Below, in pieces: positions 22,564-34,724 of a stretch of 64,000 bases of DNA. Numbering within the stretch: position 1 is the first letter of the stretch; each line of letters opens with the position of its first letter. The notes under the pieces were generated by a model. That model made no database searches. It saw only the letters and a list, made by a program, of their open reading frames with translations, and was not told the origin of the DNA. The position numbers were made by a program, and so were the translations under genes. Source of the stretch: Tamarix chinensis (Eukaryota; Streptophyta; Magnoliopsida; Caryophyllales; Tamaricaceae); contig CM060174.1 in the NCBI GenBank assembly GCA_030549775.1, forward strand, positions 92,644,132-92,708,131, read 5' to 3'.

Positions 22564-24746
22564 TTTGTTGCAAAGTTAAATTTTAGATATTTTGTTTATT
22601 TGTAAATAGGGAGCTACTCATAACAGTAGCTCGCATTCAATATTAATTTTCTCGAACCAGGCCTGAGAGCACTTTCAATGGTACGTTGCTTCTCGGTAGC
22701 ATGGATTATTATTATTTTTTAACTATTTATTAGCTTTTTATCTTTAAATTTTATCATTAAAGATTACTCAATCCGTATTAAAAATAAAGTTAATATGTTA
22801 AGCTTCATAATTTTTAATAAAATAGTAAAAGTAATCTTAAAATTATATTTACATCATTTATTAAAAAATAATAAATTATTTATTATATTAAATAATTTAA
22901 AAAAATAAGGATAAAATTAAAAAAATAAGGTTTATCTTTTCTAAAATTATTTTTTTATAAAAAATTTAACGATAGAATATGTATATTTTTTTAATACGAA
23001 TGACTAATATATAAATTTTCTAACACTCGATTCTCATATCCGGCTGCACCTTATGAAGAGATCCAACCACCTTCTTCTTTTTCCTTTTTTTTTTTGTTTT
23101 TGGTATCTAAGCTACTTTAAATCTACACCCATTGTTCCATAATATTGTCCATACACTCCCTTTATGATCTTTCATAGGTCACAGTCGGAAAAGTTTACTT
23201 ATATCTAAAAATCGATATTTATATTCACACCTACTAAACTATTTTTATGAAATTCTTCTGGGGATATTTGGTTGCATTATTTTACCGCTAAATCCAAGGA
23301 AACGGCTCGTTCCTATATGCTGGCGTACTATTTACCCTAACAAATTATCTAGAAATGATTGTGAAATGTACAACATAAATAAGCTCTGAGGATATAAATA
23401 TCCGACCCCACATTCTTAATTTAATGCTCTTAGATCTCAGGCCGCGACGTTATTAATTTATGTCCTTGCCTGCAAATTTAGTAAATTACTAGAAACTCTT
23501 TACATAAATCTTGAACTTTGTTCGCGTATCATTTAATGCTGAGATTTCTGTCGGAAAAATCAGTCAATCAAGTGACCGGGATCGGCACGTTCCGATTCAC
23601 GTCTCGTCAATACTGTCACAAATCCAGAGTAGTCTGAGATCTCATCGTTTGAAAAAGTCAAGACCATATAAACCGTTGATCACAGAGCTCCGATGCTAAA
23701 GACGTGATCTTTAATTCTTGAAAGACTGCGCAGCTGTAATGCGTTGTTCTCGGTAGGCAGATAGCCGAAAGCGATCGCCGGAACTTTCTGTGCAGCTGCT
23801 TCATCCGAACTTTTTCCGCCCCAGAACGAGTTCGGCTTTCCGGCAAAAGAAGGGATTGAAGGCAAACTGAACTTAGGTTATTTAGCCCAATAATTCATGT
23901 GAGTAGAACAAAATTCACCCAGAGCGCACCAGATACGTCCCTCGATACGTACGTTACCCTGCAGAAAGGAACACGAATGGGGTGGGGTGGGGGGGAGGGA
24001 ATTGAAAGATGCCATTGAATTTTCAGGTTTAGCTTTATCTATATTCGGGGTTGCTCCAAATGAAATGATTTCTGTATCATTCATTGAGTAAACCAAAACT
24101 AAAAGGTGCTACGGAAAGAGCAGCTAGTTTATGTTTTGTCAGTTCAGAATACACCTCTTGCCGGATAAGATTTTCACCTGTGCAAGTTTAACAACGCCGA
24201 TGGGGAGAGGAGGGGGTGGGGGGTTGGAATCGAATCGGAGCTCAGTTAGAGACAGATAAATGATCTAGGGAAATAGGAGATGTATACGTAACTAAGAAGT
24301 GATCAAATAGCATATACTTTAAGTTGATTCCATAAATTAGGACAATGGACTGCCCCGAAAGCCATCAATAACGGGAGAAAGACGGGCTTTCAACCTCAGG
24401 ATAGCGAGGAAAGCACGACATATCTGATCTATCTATCTAATAAGCATAATGGCACAAAATCAATCCTTACTTGAGAATTTAACCATCACCACTCATGTCA
24501 CTGCTTTCTTATTTAACATATCAAGGGGAGGGACGGGGGAAGGAAGAAAAGAAAAGAAAAAGGCATTTTATCTAAACATTTGATCGATCATATATTATTC
24601 TCATTGGTTGGCAACGGATAGATCATGCATTTATCTCCTTATCCTATGGAACATTTCATCACCAAATGATACTCTCACCATTTCTTTTCCACGCAGATTC
24701 AGCAATAAAGCATTCTTTTTCGAGGAAAAAAAGAAAAGAAAATTTT
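22564..24746. other. Interval with no assigned gene
   Basis: 22700-23000 is very AT-rich. 23500-24100 is higher in complexity. On the minus strand, 23865-23680 reads IPSFAGKPNSFWGGKSSDEA and onward for 61 codons, and 24096-23878 reads a second 72-codon frame. Both look more protein-like than their surroundings, but I recognise neither and see no convincing splice joins. G-rich patches lie at 23978-24000 and 24200-24228. Purine-rich DNA at 24521-24565 precedes retrotransposon-like sequence. Confidence 0.35.
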
Positions 24747-25205
24747 TGTTAGGGTTCCTCTCCATGAAATGTGTCTTGAAGGTCGATATCGAGACATAAA
24801 GCCACACAAGTCCCTTGGACAATGCAAAAGGTGTCTATCGATATAATGGGTGACAGCCAGGCAAGTATGTTGGATAAACAAAGGGAGTCACCTACTACAA
24901 AAAGTGTCAATTGAGGGTGTCAACCAAGTGCATTAGGCAAGGCCATTTAGACAAGGCCGAAGGAGAAGATGCGGCTACCGGTTGAGTGAAGATGGGATGT
25001 ACATAAGTGGATAAAAAAAATCCCTTGTGTAAACGATTTGATACTTTTTATCATAGCCACCTATAAACTGACTAAGATTCATTCATAGAGTCGATTATTA
25101 GATGCACTACTCTTAGACTTTGATTGATGTTTAATAGAAAGCTATACTAAGTCTGTGGATCAAATGATGGTTAAGTATTTAGTTAATGATGAGAAAATGT
25201 ATAAA
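24747..25205 (+). mobile_element. LTR fragment beginning TGTTAGGG
   Basis: The segment starts TGTTAGGGTTCC after purine-rich DNA (AAAAAAAGAAAAGAAAA). It is related over several hundred bases to 43016-43600, which starts TGTTAGGGTGCC after GGAAGCGGGAGAA, a polypurine-tract-like sequence. Shared phrases include GACAATGCAAAAGGTG/GACAGTGCAAAGGGTG and GATGGGATGTAC/GATAGGATGTAC. It is cut off at 25206 where another LTR begins. Direction and LTR nature are inferred from the purine tract and terminal TG. Confidence 0.5.
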
Positions 25206-26339
25206 TGTAACACCACGTTTGTAAAAACCTAATTATAAAATTAATATTTATATGTAATTAATTATAAAAATTGGTGTAAGGTTGGATGTTCTAATATTAT
25301 ATGTATTATTATTATGTGCTAGTAATATAGAGTATCGTATTATAATTTTAAGATGTATTGTTTGGATATAATTATTGTATATGTTATTCTCTTAAATTTT
25401 ATTGGTGGTTCTTAATCCTTTCTATTTTAACCCTTAACCCCAACCCTCTCATCTCACCACTAATTCCCAATGTAACCCTCCCTTTTGTATGGTTCCGGCT
25501 GGTTGGCTTTCTAACCAACTAACCCCAACCAAACTAAACCCAATTAAGCATCTAGCAGCTACCCAGCTTGTGCACTGATGATTTTTGTCCCTTCCGGCGC
25601 ATTGTTTTCTGTTGAGCCATACCCCCTCCTGTCAAACGCACCCTTGCTCTGTACTTCCAACCCGACACTTCATGTTACGTACAAACCCCCTCTTTTATTC
25701 TCCTCCTCCCTCATTTTTTTTCTTGACTTTGTTTTCCCCAACACCCTTGTCCTCTTCCTTGTTAGTTTCCCCGGTTTCATCCCTTTGTTTCTTGCATTTT
25801 TTTTTCGCAACAACCTAGCCCCAACTTCGTGCAAAAATTTTAGCTACTGCCACCTCCACACGTTGAGCAACCAACATTGTTCTCTTATATATCTCGTTCT
25901 CCTCCCTTCGCCCTGCATTTTTTTTGCAGCTTTGCAACCCGCCCCAGACCTTGCTGGACCACCATACCACCACAACGTAATCCTGGGATGTTCTCATAGC
26001 CATCTTGCATGAGTTTCAGCATTTTCCTACTCTTGCTATGTGAAATTATAACCAGCTAGTTGAGTGACATGTTATCGTTGATCCCTACCATCCCACGTGG
26101 GTTAATCATGGTGGGAAGCAGCTGTTGCATCAAGCCTCGACATCCACCTCTGTCATCCAACTTGAGATGCCAACGTTGGCCCCTCTCCTTCAGCGTGCAC
26201 GATTCAAGTTATCAGCCTTCTACAATGTGAATAAGTGACGTCCTCTAGCCTTGGCAACGTGAGCTGCAAATGAAGCCCAGCATCCCTGGTGTGAAGGAGT
26301 TATGTTCTCCATCCATATTTGCATGACCTCTTCAAGCAT
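25206..26339 (+). mobile_element. Left part of an LTR interrupted by the CACTA element
   Basis: Begins TGTAACACCACG, the start shared by the TGTAACACC/GGGGTGTTACA family here. Its first 200 bases (CCTAATTATAAAATTAAT and following) resemble the start of the LTR at 34093. It continues through a CT-rich leader-like block (25420-26000) with no real gene; the 144-codon frame at 25578-26012 is compositional. The CACTA element begins at 26340. The probable continuation is 33479-34092. Confidence 0.55.
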
Positions 26340-26640
26340 CACTACTACGAAAAGGGAAAATAATAACGGCACATTAATAACGATAGTTAGAAAACCATTG
26401 CCGAATGCGTGAAAATTAATGTGCGAGATGGTTTTGATAATGGTTATAGTTCAAAACCGTTATTAGAACCTCAATGCTAAAATTATACATAGTAGTTTTA
26501 ATAACGGTATATGAAAAACCGTTATTAAAAGCTCTTTTAATAACGGTTTCTATAATAACTGTTGTTAAAAGGCCGAATGTTTTAATAACGGTTCTTATAG
26601 GAACCGTTATTAAAACCCCAATTTTCCGCATTTTATTTCA
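26340..26640 (+). repeat. Left terminal and subterminal repeats of the CACTA element
   Basis: At least eight copies of (TTT)AATAACGGTT or its reverse complement AACCGTTATTAAAA occur in alternating orientation between the CACTA terminus and about 26620. Pairs of opposite copies form local hairpins, for example TTAATAACGGTT-CTTATAGG-AACCGTTATTAA (26580-26613). In En/Spm-type elements such subterminal motifs are transposase (TNPA-class) binding sites. Confidence 0.85.
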
Positions 26641-27429
26641 TTTAGTTTTTATTTCGTGCCAAAAATTTTAGACTCTCTCATTCTCTACACCTTCCCTCTC
26701 TTATTCTCATTCTCTTGCAAACCCTCACACCACCACTCCGATTACTCTCAGCTCTAGGAAACCACCATTTGTTCTCTTTCGCACCGCCAACTCCGAGCAA
26801 CCACTCTTTCGCTTGCACCACCACACCTCTGCCATTATCGGCGTTGCATGTGCTGCCATTCTTGCGCACCTTGCCTGCACTTGGTCCTTCTTGCTCCGCC
26901 GTGTTCGTAGGTGGTCGCCGCTCTCCTCTTGTTTGCCACCGCTCCTTTTACGTATGGTTCTTTAATTCTGCACGTAGCTTTTTCTCTTATATATATATAT
27001 ATAAATGCATGCATGTTGATGTAGGGTTGCATTGTTTGTTATTGAAAAATTGCAGTTTGTTGTTCAAAAACGTGTTGGTGAAAAATGTTGTTGTTCGTTA
27101 TTGAATTTATCGCACTGTTATATATTAACATGCATGACTATGTTGGCCGAGACCTTACATATATATATATATATATATAACATGCATGAGTGCTTAATTA
27201 CCAAGAGAAATAAAATACTTAAAAATATTAGTAATGTCACTCGTAAAAACTATATATATACACATTTTCATTAATAAGTATAGGATACTAAGATGTTAGG
27301 AAATGTCATCTAATTAAATGAAAATATATTTTACATATTCACATCATTAAATGAAAATTTCAATTAGAGATGCATGTTAATAATTTTTATTTGATGAGAA
27401 TTAAATAAACATAGAAAATAAAGAAGATA

Positions 27430-27641
27430 TAAAAGTGAATAATTAAATAGAGAGGAATAATAATAATAATAATATAGGATTTATTAGGGTTTAATTATAG
27501 TTAGCTAGTTGTACGATTAGGGTTTATTAGGTTTAGGGTTATTTTTTGTTATAATTTATTAGGGTTATGGTTAGGGTTAGGATTTAGCGTTTATTATACT
27601 AAATATAAAAGTGAACAATTAAATAGAGATAAATAATTGTG

Positions 27642-27681
<40 letters not shown>

Positions 27682-27805
27682 TAGGATTTATTAGGGTTTA
27701 ATTATAGTTAGCTAGTTTTACGATTAGGGTTTATTAGGTTTAGGGTTAGTTTTTATTATAATTTATTAGGGTTAGGGTTAGGGTTTAGCGTTTATTATAC
27801 TAAAT
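27430..27805 (+). repeat. Tandem duplication of ~175 bp inside the CACTA element
   Basis: Two copies run from ATAAAAGTGAAYAATTAAAT through an AAT microsatellite (4-5 units in copy one, about 12 in copy two). A shared block then follows with TTATTAGGGTTTAATTATAG and TTTAGCGTTTATTATACTAA. The second copy contains three GGGTTA-type telomere-like units. Copy-to-copy identity is high, so the duplication is recent relative to the element. Confidence 0.85.
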
Positions 27806-28299
27806 ATAATAATTAATATGTTCTATTATAACAAACTATTATATACATTATTCTCAACTCTACTTTTAATAATATCATATCATTATACTTAACCTATCTA
27901 TATTATCTTATTAATATCTACTTGATTTTACTATGCAGAGCTTGAATGATTTGATGATAGTTTAATGTTCAGTCGGTTTGTTAAATATATAACTCAAGAT
28001 TATGTCCTTATTTTAAATATGTCGAGTATAATAAGAGGAATTTTGATTCAACTTAACTCATTGACAAATGTAATGGGATTAAATGAAAGGATGTGTTTGG
28101 TAATTTATCTTTTCTTAATATTTAATGACACATTTATATCAATTAAAAAATAAATAAAAATCAATTCAAGATTATAAGTTTTATGATGAGTATCTTATGT
28201 GGGTATGTTGTTAGCTTTATATAGTTGGTTAAGATCTGGTAGAATATATTTATGATTTGTCTAGCTAGTTGAAGATCGGTTTACATATTCTGTAATTTA

Positions 28300-28800
28300 G
28301 ATCATTTTGAGAACAACCTTGATGATAAGATTTAGTGGCTCTCATTTGTAGGTAGTGAGACGGCATACCCTCCACCATATATATGCTGATCTACGGACTC
28401 ATGCCATATGGTTATACAATGAGCTAGGTTAGTTGTATGCGAGTGGCACATCATATCACCCCTTCCATTTCAGATCGTATCACCTATTGTTGACCCTACC
28501 TTAGATAGAGCCATGGTCGTTGGCTACATCTACTTTTTTACATTGGTTTGTCCACCACATTGATGCACCACACCTGAGATTTATTGAGGGTGAGGTGTTT
28601 GTCAGAGAGTATGATCAAATATTTAGAGAGATGATGGTGATTGATGATGAGTGGAGGTTTCGTCATAGCTTGCCTCCGAGTATCTACCCCAGTTACCCTA
28701 AAGTATCCGTGACTAAACTCTCTAGTGAAGATCTGAGGGAACATATGACATATCGTGATGAGTGGACTTTGAGAGTGACAGTTATTAGTCAGGCTTGACC
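28300..28800 (+). pseudogene. Unrecognised CACTA-internal coding remnant
   Basis: An open frame at 28520-28798 (92 codons with MATSTFLHWFVHHIDAPHLR and PPSIYPSYPKVSV) has good amino-acid complexity, and the same frame shows plausible coding upstream, broken by stops. It lies upstream of the transposase segments. I do not recognise a domain. It may be a captured host fragment or an accessory ORF of the transposon. Confidence 0.35.
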
Positions 28801-29186
28801 AGGCAACCGAGGGATTTAGTTTTACGGTTATGAGTTTTTCTTAGTTATGTGTTTGGGCTTTAGCAACCTTTTGATGTATATAGTATTGCTATTGCTTTAA
28901 TCCTGTAGTATGTATATCTTTTGTAATTTGAACCATTGTATAATGTTTTGCTATTTATGTATGTATATATATATATATATGAACTCTTTCTAAGTATGAG
29001 CAGTTTGAGTATTAATATCTTTTTAGAAACATGTTCTCATGATTCGTATATATATATACACAAAATAGCATGATACATTTGAGATTAATTCTTTCTAAGC
29101 ATGAGCAATTTGTGAATTATTAAAATTATAATTGAATTGATTTGTAATAATTACTTTTGTGTGGGATACATCTAGATTGAAAAACT

Positions 29187-29321
29187 ATGGATCGGAAATG
29201 GTTGTCTGTAAATCATTTGTCTAGAGAATATAATGAAGGAGTGGATTTTTTCATCAAGTTTGCAATTGAATATGCTCGTGACTCTAGTAGAATAGTCTGT
29301 CCTTGTTTGAACTGTTCTTAA
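29187..29321 (+). pseudogene. Transposase-associated domain, truncated
   Basis: The 44-codon frame begins MDRKWLSVNHLSREYNEGVD and ends with VCPCLNCS and a stop. This is the arrangement of the transposase-associated domain at the N-terminus of plant CACTA TNP2 proteins: a start with [DR]-[KS]-W, then EYxxGVxxF and a CPC-xx-C metal-binding-like cluster. In intact proteins the domain continues into the TNP2 transposase. Here a stop follows the cysteine cluster at once, and the catalytic part is not found downstream. Confidence 0.75.
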
Positions 29322-29699
29322 TGAGGAGGAAATATATGTCAGGGATGATTATCGTGAAGTAATATATATATATCAGATCTTGAAACTAATCCTAAAAGAA
29401 GGAAAAGAAGGCAATGAGGGTAATAATATTGTAACATATAATATGTGTGCTTGTTTTTTTTTTTAAATGCATTCTTTGACCTTCTTCATTGGATATTTAT
29501 TATATCAAATAATAATTTAGTGGTATATTATGGTCAATACATAACATTCTAACATAATTTATTTATTAATTTTTTATAGAGATATGGCCAACAAAATAGT
29601 TGATAGGGACAGTAATGATGAAGAGGAAATAGATGACCTACTATTATGAGAATCATCACGGACATGTGGAATAGAGGAGAACTAGTCGAGTTGGGATAG

Positions 29700-30834
29700 A
29701 ATACTTATAATCTTCCCATTGGCCCTTACAAAAATATATTTCTGACGTACATTTCTTTCGTCACGCATAACCGTGTTCCTATCCCTTATAATAATTGGAA
29801 GTAGGTTCCAAAGGGTCACAAGGAGCATATTTGGCAGGAAATCACTATAAATATGCTATTTTATTTGATCATTTTTGTATATCAAACGTTATTAATTTTA
29901 ATACATTAACATTAGTATACATCTATATGTCTTATTTTGTAGAAAGTCTTCAATGTCATGGAAACTAGGAAGAAATGGCTTCTTAGACATTATAGGAAGC
30001 GTCTAAGAACATTTAGGTCATACTTGGCTTATAGAAAAATGTACAAAAAGAGGGATGGCTCTCTATGGAAGAACCCACCCAAACAATATAGTTTCATTGA
30101 TCAAGAAAGTTGGAATCAATTTATTGCATATCGTCTTTCATAGGATTTTAAGGTATTTGTTAGATACCAATTAAACTTTTTGATTAAGAATATTTCATTG
30201 ATATTTAAATAACCATGTGACTATATTTTGGCTTGTAATATAGGGAAAAAGTGCTAAAAATAAAGAGATTGTAAAGTAGAATAAATACCGGCATAATATG
30301 GCTCGCAAATGTTGTGCAGGCCTTGAAGAGGAGTTGGTATGAGATTTTGATTTATATATTTACATGTAAAAGTATTATGTTATAATAATATTCTTAATGT
30401 AAGATTATTTTCTAATTTACAGCTCATAGCCCAAGACTTGGATCCATGTATCTCGTCCATCAATATTGGTACATTATGGAAGAAGGCTAGAGTAGCAAAA
30501 GATGAATATATTAATGAATATGTAGATGTTGCTGCCAAAAAATTATAAGTTTGTAGATATCCCAAACCCTACTTAGTTTTCTTTTATAAAACTATTATAT
30601 TATACTTATTCCTATAATCTAAATTTAAGTATATTGTATACATTACAAGACGAACTTGAAATGCCAGATGTTGCGGTAGGGGTGGACCAAAATAACATTG
30701 TGTCCCAGGCTGCAGGAATTATAGAATACCCCGGAAGACACTGGGATCTTGTATTAGGTAATAGGAGAATGAGCGTATGTGGCCGATCTCTCGTAGCACT
30801 AATGAGCAAGTGGTCATCCTCGCCCAGAAATTAA
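29700..30834 (+). pseudogene. Plant transposase (Ptta/En/Spm, PF03004-like) remnant
   Basis: Several exons or fragments read in order on the plus strand. 29958-30143 encodes KKWLLRHYRKRLRTFRSYLA and SWNQFIAYRLS. About 30245-30340 reads KSAKNKEIVK, then MARKCCAGLEEEL. 30420-30548 reads ISSINIGTLWKKARVAKDEY. 30643-30834 includes IIEYPGRHWDLV, followed at about 30808 by a heptad-like EQVVILAQKLNMAFERMKTM. The order (basic N-part, ARKGYAGLE-type motif, LWKKAR motif, C-terminal coiled coil) is that of the second protein of CACTA elements. Stops in the linking parts mean it is broken or heavily intron-split. Confidence 0.7.
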
Positions 30835-31826
30835 ACATGGCTTTTGAACGGATGAAAACAATGGAGCAAGAGTTGTCATTTATTAAATCTCAAGGGTATA
30901 AGTCATCTGATTCAGTCAACCATGATCAGCTTCACATACCCAATGTAAATAGCGTTAAAGATAGTTGCGAAGCTGATGCACATCTTTCTACTTTTTCCGA
31001 GGTAAGCATTACAAACTATGAATTGTTATTAAATGTATTTGGTGTCATAAATAATTAAGAATGTGTAATATTTTATTTCAAGGTTGCATAAATGTGACTT
31101 GTTAGTGAATAACCTTTCAACTCTTTTGGCGAAGGGAAGGGTATGCATCAGTCATAGTACCCAAACACAAACAATCCATGGGTATAACTTAGCCCTAAAT
31201 ACAAGGCCAGTGAGTATTGACACTCCAATCATTGGCAGTACACCCTTACCTTGTTATAAAGAAAGCGATGAGGCAGCCATAGTGCTAGAAGCTCATGGAA
31301 GCTTTGTGCCTTAGACTACAGATCAGATACGTCTCACTACTGAAGAGGTAATGACATTCGACATCATTATTATACCATTTTTATTACTGACATCATTTAT
31401 ACCTTTTTCATATATATATGCTCAATACATATTTCATTTATTATTATGAATTAAGGAATCAAAAAAGAAGAATGCTCCTACTAGTAAAACCAAGAGAAGT
31501 ACTAGTAGAACGAGCAACACAAAAGAGGACACTGCTAAAGGAAAGAGGGCTAAATCTGAAAAATCAGTTGCTCTACAAAAGACTCCTTATTGATTACAGT
31601 CCTAAGTATGTTTGGATGGACGATGCTATTTATATGGTATCGAAGGTTGACATAAGTGACATTTATAATCAAAAATGGATGTCAATCACGAGTGTTGCCG
31701 TCTATGTCATTTAAGTATTATTTCAGATTTCAGATTTTAGTACTTCTTGTTACATTGGAATTTTTATGACCTCTTATATGAGTTATCAGTTACTAACAAA
31801 TATGCATTGTTATTGTTGTCTATAGG

Positions 31827-32500
31827 TTGGTAGCTAGTCATGTTGTGATGGAGGGATTGATGTCCTCTATTGTGTTTGTATGCCCATACTACATAGTTGA
31901 CGGTACTACAATAAGAGAGGGTAGGCGCATAAACTATTTAAGGGATCGCATTTTGATTGAGGGATGTAATAAGTTTTATCATATTACTCACCTTACAAAT
32001 GAACATTGGATTTTGTAAGCTGTCCGACCTGATCTTAATAAAATCTATGTGTTTGATTCCCTTCGAACCTATGACGTGCCTTTTCACATCGCTCGTCGTA
32101 GTGGAAAATAATTTATCGACATGTTACTATACTTTTCACTTTGTACTTTATTAGCTTATTTATGCATATATTCTACTTTAATTATTTGAGGTATATATAC
32201 TTACAATATTGTGTATCTAACTCTATTTATTAAGGCATTACAGACGCTATATCAGAGGAGAGGTGGGAATGGTGTCCCATACCCAAAGAATATTGAATAT
32301 GAGCCTATAATGGGAAGTAGGAAGATAACTATTTTGTATTTTATTTTAATTTGAATTAATATCTAATAGTTAGAGAGCTAACTAAATTTATTTGATAGTG
32401 TCCATAATAGTAGAACGGTGATGATTGTGGATACTATGTATGTAGAGCAATGGATCTGATAGTCCAAAACAGATCGGTCAACATAGATCCAAGCCATGTA
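31827..32500 (+). pseudogene. Ulp1-like (C48) cysteine protease remnant inside the CACTA element
   Basis: Three pieces fit the C48 catalytic order. NEHWIL (about 32000-32016) supplies the His, and KIYVFDSLRTYDVP (about 32040-32080) the Asp. After an intron-like gap, NGDDCGYYVCRAMDL (about 32414-32458) supplies the Cys in the usual DCGYY context (Cys codon 32426-32428). A stop after NEHWIL (32016-32018) and later stops break the frame. Ulp1-like domains are known passengers in several plant transposon groups; in hosts the family removes SUMO. No function is expected here. Confidence 0.65.
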
Positions 32501-33029
32501 TGTTTGTTTTTCCATATTTTTTTATTAATGAATAATGACATATATATTTGGTACTTGACCTAAGTATTACCTGAATAATCAAAACTTAAGCATTGTAGTT
32601 TTTCATCGGTGACTATGCACGAGGCCAAAAATACAATATTGATGAAATTGATGAAGTTAGAGACCAATAGGCCAAGCACGTGCACTCATACATTAGGTAT
32701 TAGCTAGGAATCTATATTCTACATGCATGCTCTGGTTTGTATTTTATCTACATCTTTTGGTCATCTAGGTTATGATCTGTGAACTTTTAACTTTTGAGTG
32801 TAGAGCTACCTAGTTGTGGTACACTTACTAATTTTGATTCCTGGGTATACCTAGTGTATTGAGACATGCCAATTAGAGCTTGATTGAAAATATGGAGTAT
32901 CATTTAAGGGGAAGACATGCATGTATATATGAATTGATGTTGTTTTACATTGCAGATTTGGTAAATATTTGAACATACAACTGTTTATGTGGGCTGAAAA
33001 AAATAACAAAAAAATAAAATAAAAAAACA

Positions 33030-33478
33030 TATAAGTTTTAATAACGGTTCTTACTAAAACTGTTATTATAGAAGTTTTAATAACGATTCTCCACTACAAC
33101 CGTTATTAATACAAATTTTAATAATAGTTATCCATAAAAATAGTTATTAAAATTTGGAATTTAATCTCAAATTTATGCTTATTTAATACGTTTTAGGGTT
33201 TAATAAATGCATAATCAATGATTAAAACCCTAATTGGATGATATTTTAACAACGGTTTTTGTAATAACCGTTATTAAAACGTTGTTTTTAATAACGGTTG
33301 TGACTTAAAATCGCTATTAAATACCAAGTTTACACCCATATTCGCTGTTTTTTGTATATTTTTTTATCATGATTATGTACCATTATAAAAGATTTAATAA
33401 TGGGTGATTTAATAATAGTTCAAAACCATTATTAAAAGTATAAAATAACCGTTATTAAAACCCCTCTTTGGGATAGTG
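33030..33478 (+). repeat. Right terminal and subterminal repeats of the CACTA element
   Basis: About ten copies of TTTAATAACGGTT, AACCGTTATTAAAA and mutated forms (AATAATAGTT, AACGATTCT) lie in both orientations, mirroring the left end. The terminal segment reads CCCCTCTTTGGGATAGTG. Copies on this side are more diverged than on the left, so the right end may be poorly mobilised. Confidence 0.85.
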
Positions 33479-34092
33479 TATCCCCCTTGTTGCATTAAGC
33501 CTTCACTCAAGTAGCACCAACAAATGCAGTTCGGGTAGTTTTGTCTAGTTTGGTCTATTAATTGTTGTGTTGTTTTGTTATTCGCTTATGCTAGATTCTA
33601 ATGTATATTTTGTTGGGTTTGTTTAAGGTAAAGAAGGAAGAATAGTTGGAGGCTAGGTTTGGTTACTATTGTTTTTAGTTTTGCTATTTTTGCTTGGTGT
33701 TAAGATAATCATATATTATAATAAAATGTAAAAATCACAAGATAATATATTAGGGTTTCATAGTATTATGTTGTATTTATTTCCCTTAGCATGTCTTGTT
33801 ATGTCATATTTATTTTTCTAAGTATAATAGAATGAAATTATGTGTCTTGATCATGTAAACTATTTATAATATTAAGTGTAAAAAAACATGTTATAATAAG
33901 TTTAATGTTTTGAATTAATTAAACATGATATATGAGGATGTCATTGTATACATGATAGCGTTGAATATGTTTAGGCTTATTTTTTGCATATTGATATTCG
34001 TATACCCTAGAGGTAGAATTATCTTTAAAGTGTACCCCGCTTCTACTTTTCCAACATTTGTGCCTAGATATGATCTAAAGTATGAAAGGATA
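33479..34092 (+). mobile_element. Probable right part of the LTR split by the CACTA element
   Basis: AT-rich DNA without genes. It has the GGAAGAATAGTTGGAGGCTA-like segment (33640) that corresponds to purine-rich segments in the related LTR at 35890-35930 and to 7745-7790. It ends without a GGGGTGTTACA terminus, so this LTR is truncated where the next one begins. Confidence 0.4.
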
Positions 34093-34724
34093 TGAGTAAT
34101 ACCCTATTTTAAGAAACCTTAATTATAAAAAGATAATTAATTGTAATTAAATATAATAAGTATTTTATGAGGCTTTGTACTAAATGTGTTACTAATATGT
34201 GTATTATTATGACATATTAGATATAAATTTAATTAAGATAAAATATGATAGAATTTAAGTTATTAAATTAATCTTAGATCCTAATTGATATCAAGTAACC
34301 CCATTCTCGATAAGTGGATGTTTTTATCCTAGTTAATCTTTACAAATTATCACCCCCATCCTATACTAGATTCCAACCATACTCCTACTTCTTTATTTTG
34401 CTTGACGAGACCCTTCACACCATACCCATACAACATGCCTCCCTCACCTCCATGTTTCCCTCCCCATGTTTTGCTCTATTCTCCCCTTCATGACACCATC
34501 CTATTTAAACCCTTCCTCCCCTTATTTTTTTGTGACATCCATCAACCCTAAGTAAAGCTTGTGTTCTTATATTTCTTCCTGATCCCCCTCAAGCAAGGGA
34601 AAAGCCCATTGATCACCACCGATCACATTCCCCTAACTCCATCCACTTCCATCACTTCTTCACCCTCACCTTTAACAACTCTTGCCACAACCACCACCAC
34701 ACCATCACACATTCTCTCCATTAC

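Larger units (their letters stand above)
26340..33478 (+). mobile_element. CACTA (En/Spm-type) DNA transposon, degenerate, 7.1 kb
   Basis: The left end reads CACTACTACGAAAAGGG and the right end, reverse-complemented, CACTATCCCAAAGAGGGG. Both flanks carry clusters of TTTTAATAACGGTT and its inverse, the subterminal repeats typical of CACTA elements. The 3-bp flanks are CAT and TAT, a near match to the usual 3-bp duplication. Inside on the plus strand are recognisable but broken coding segments: a transposase-associated domain, plant transposase (PF03004-type) segments and an Ulp1-like segment, listed separately. No intact TNP2 catalytic region is seen, so the element is probably non-autonomous. 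It splits an older LTR. Confidence 0.88.

Noticed and set aside
25578..26012. 144-codon plus-strand frame rich in Phe, Leu, Pro and Ser
   Set aside because: It lies in a CT-rich leader-like part of an LTR, so the open frame is a composition effect.
27520..27800. Interstitial telomere from GGGTTAGGGTTAGGGTTT
   Set aside because: Only about three units with mixed spacing inside a transposon duplication; not a telomeric tract.
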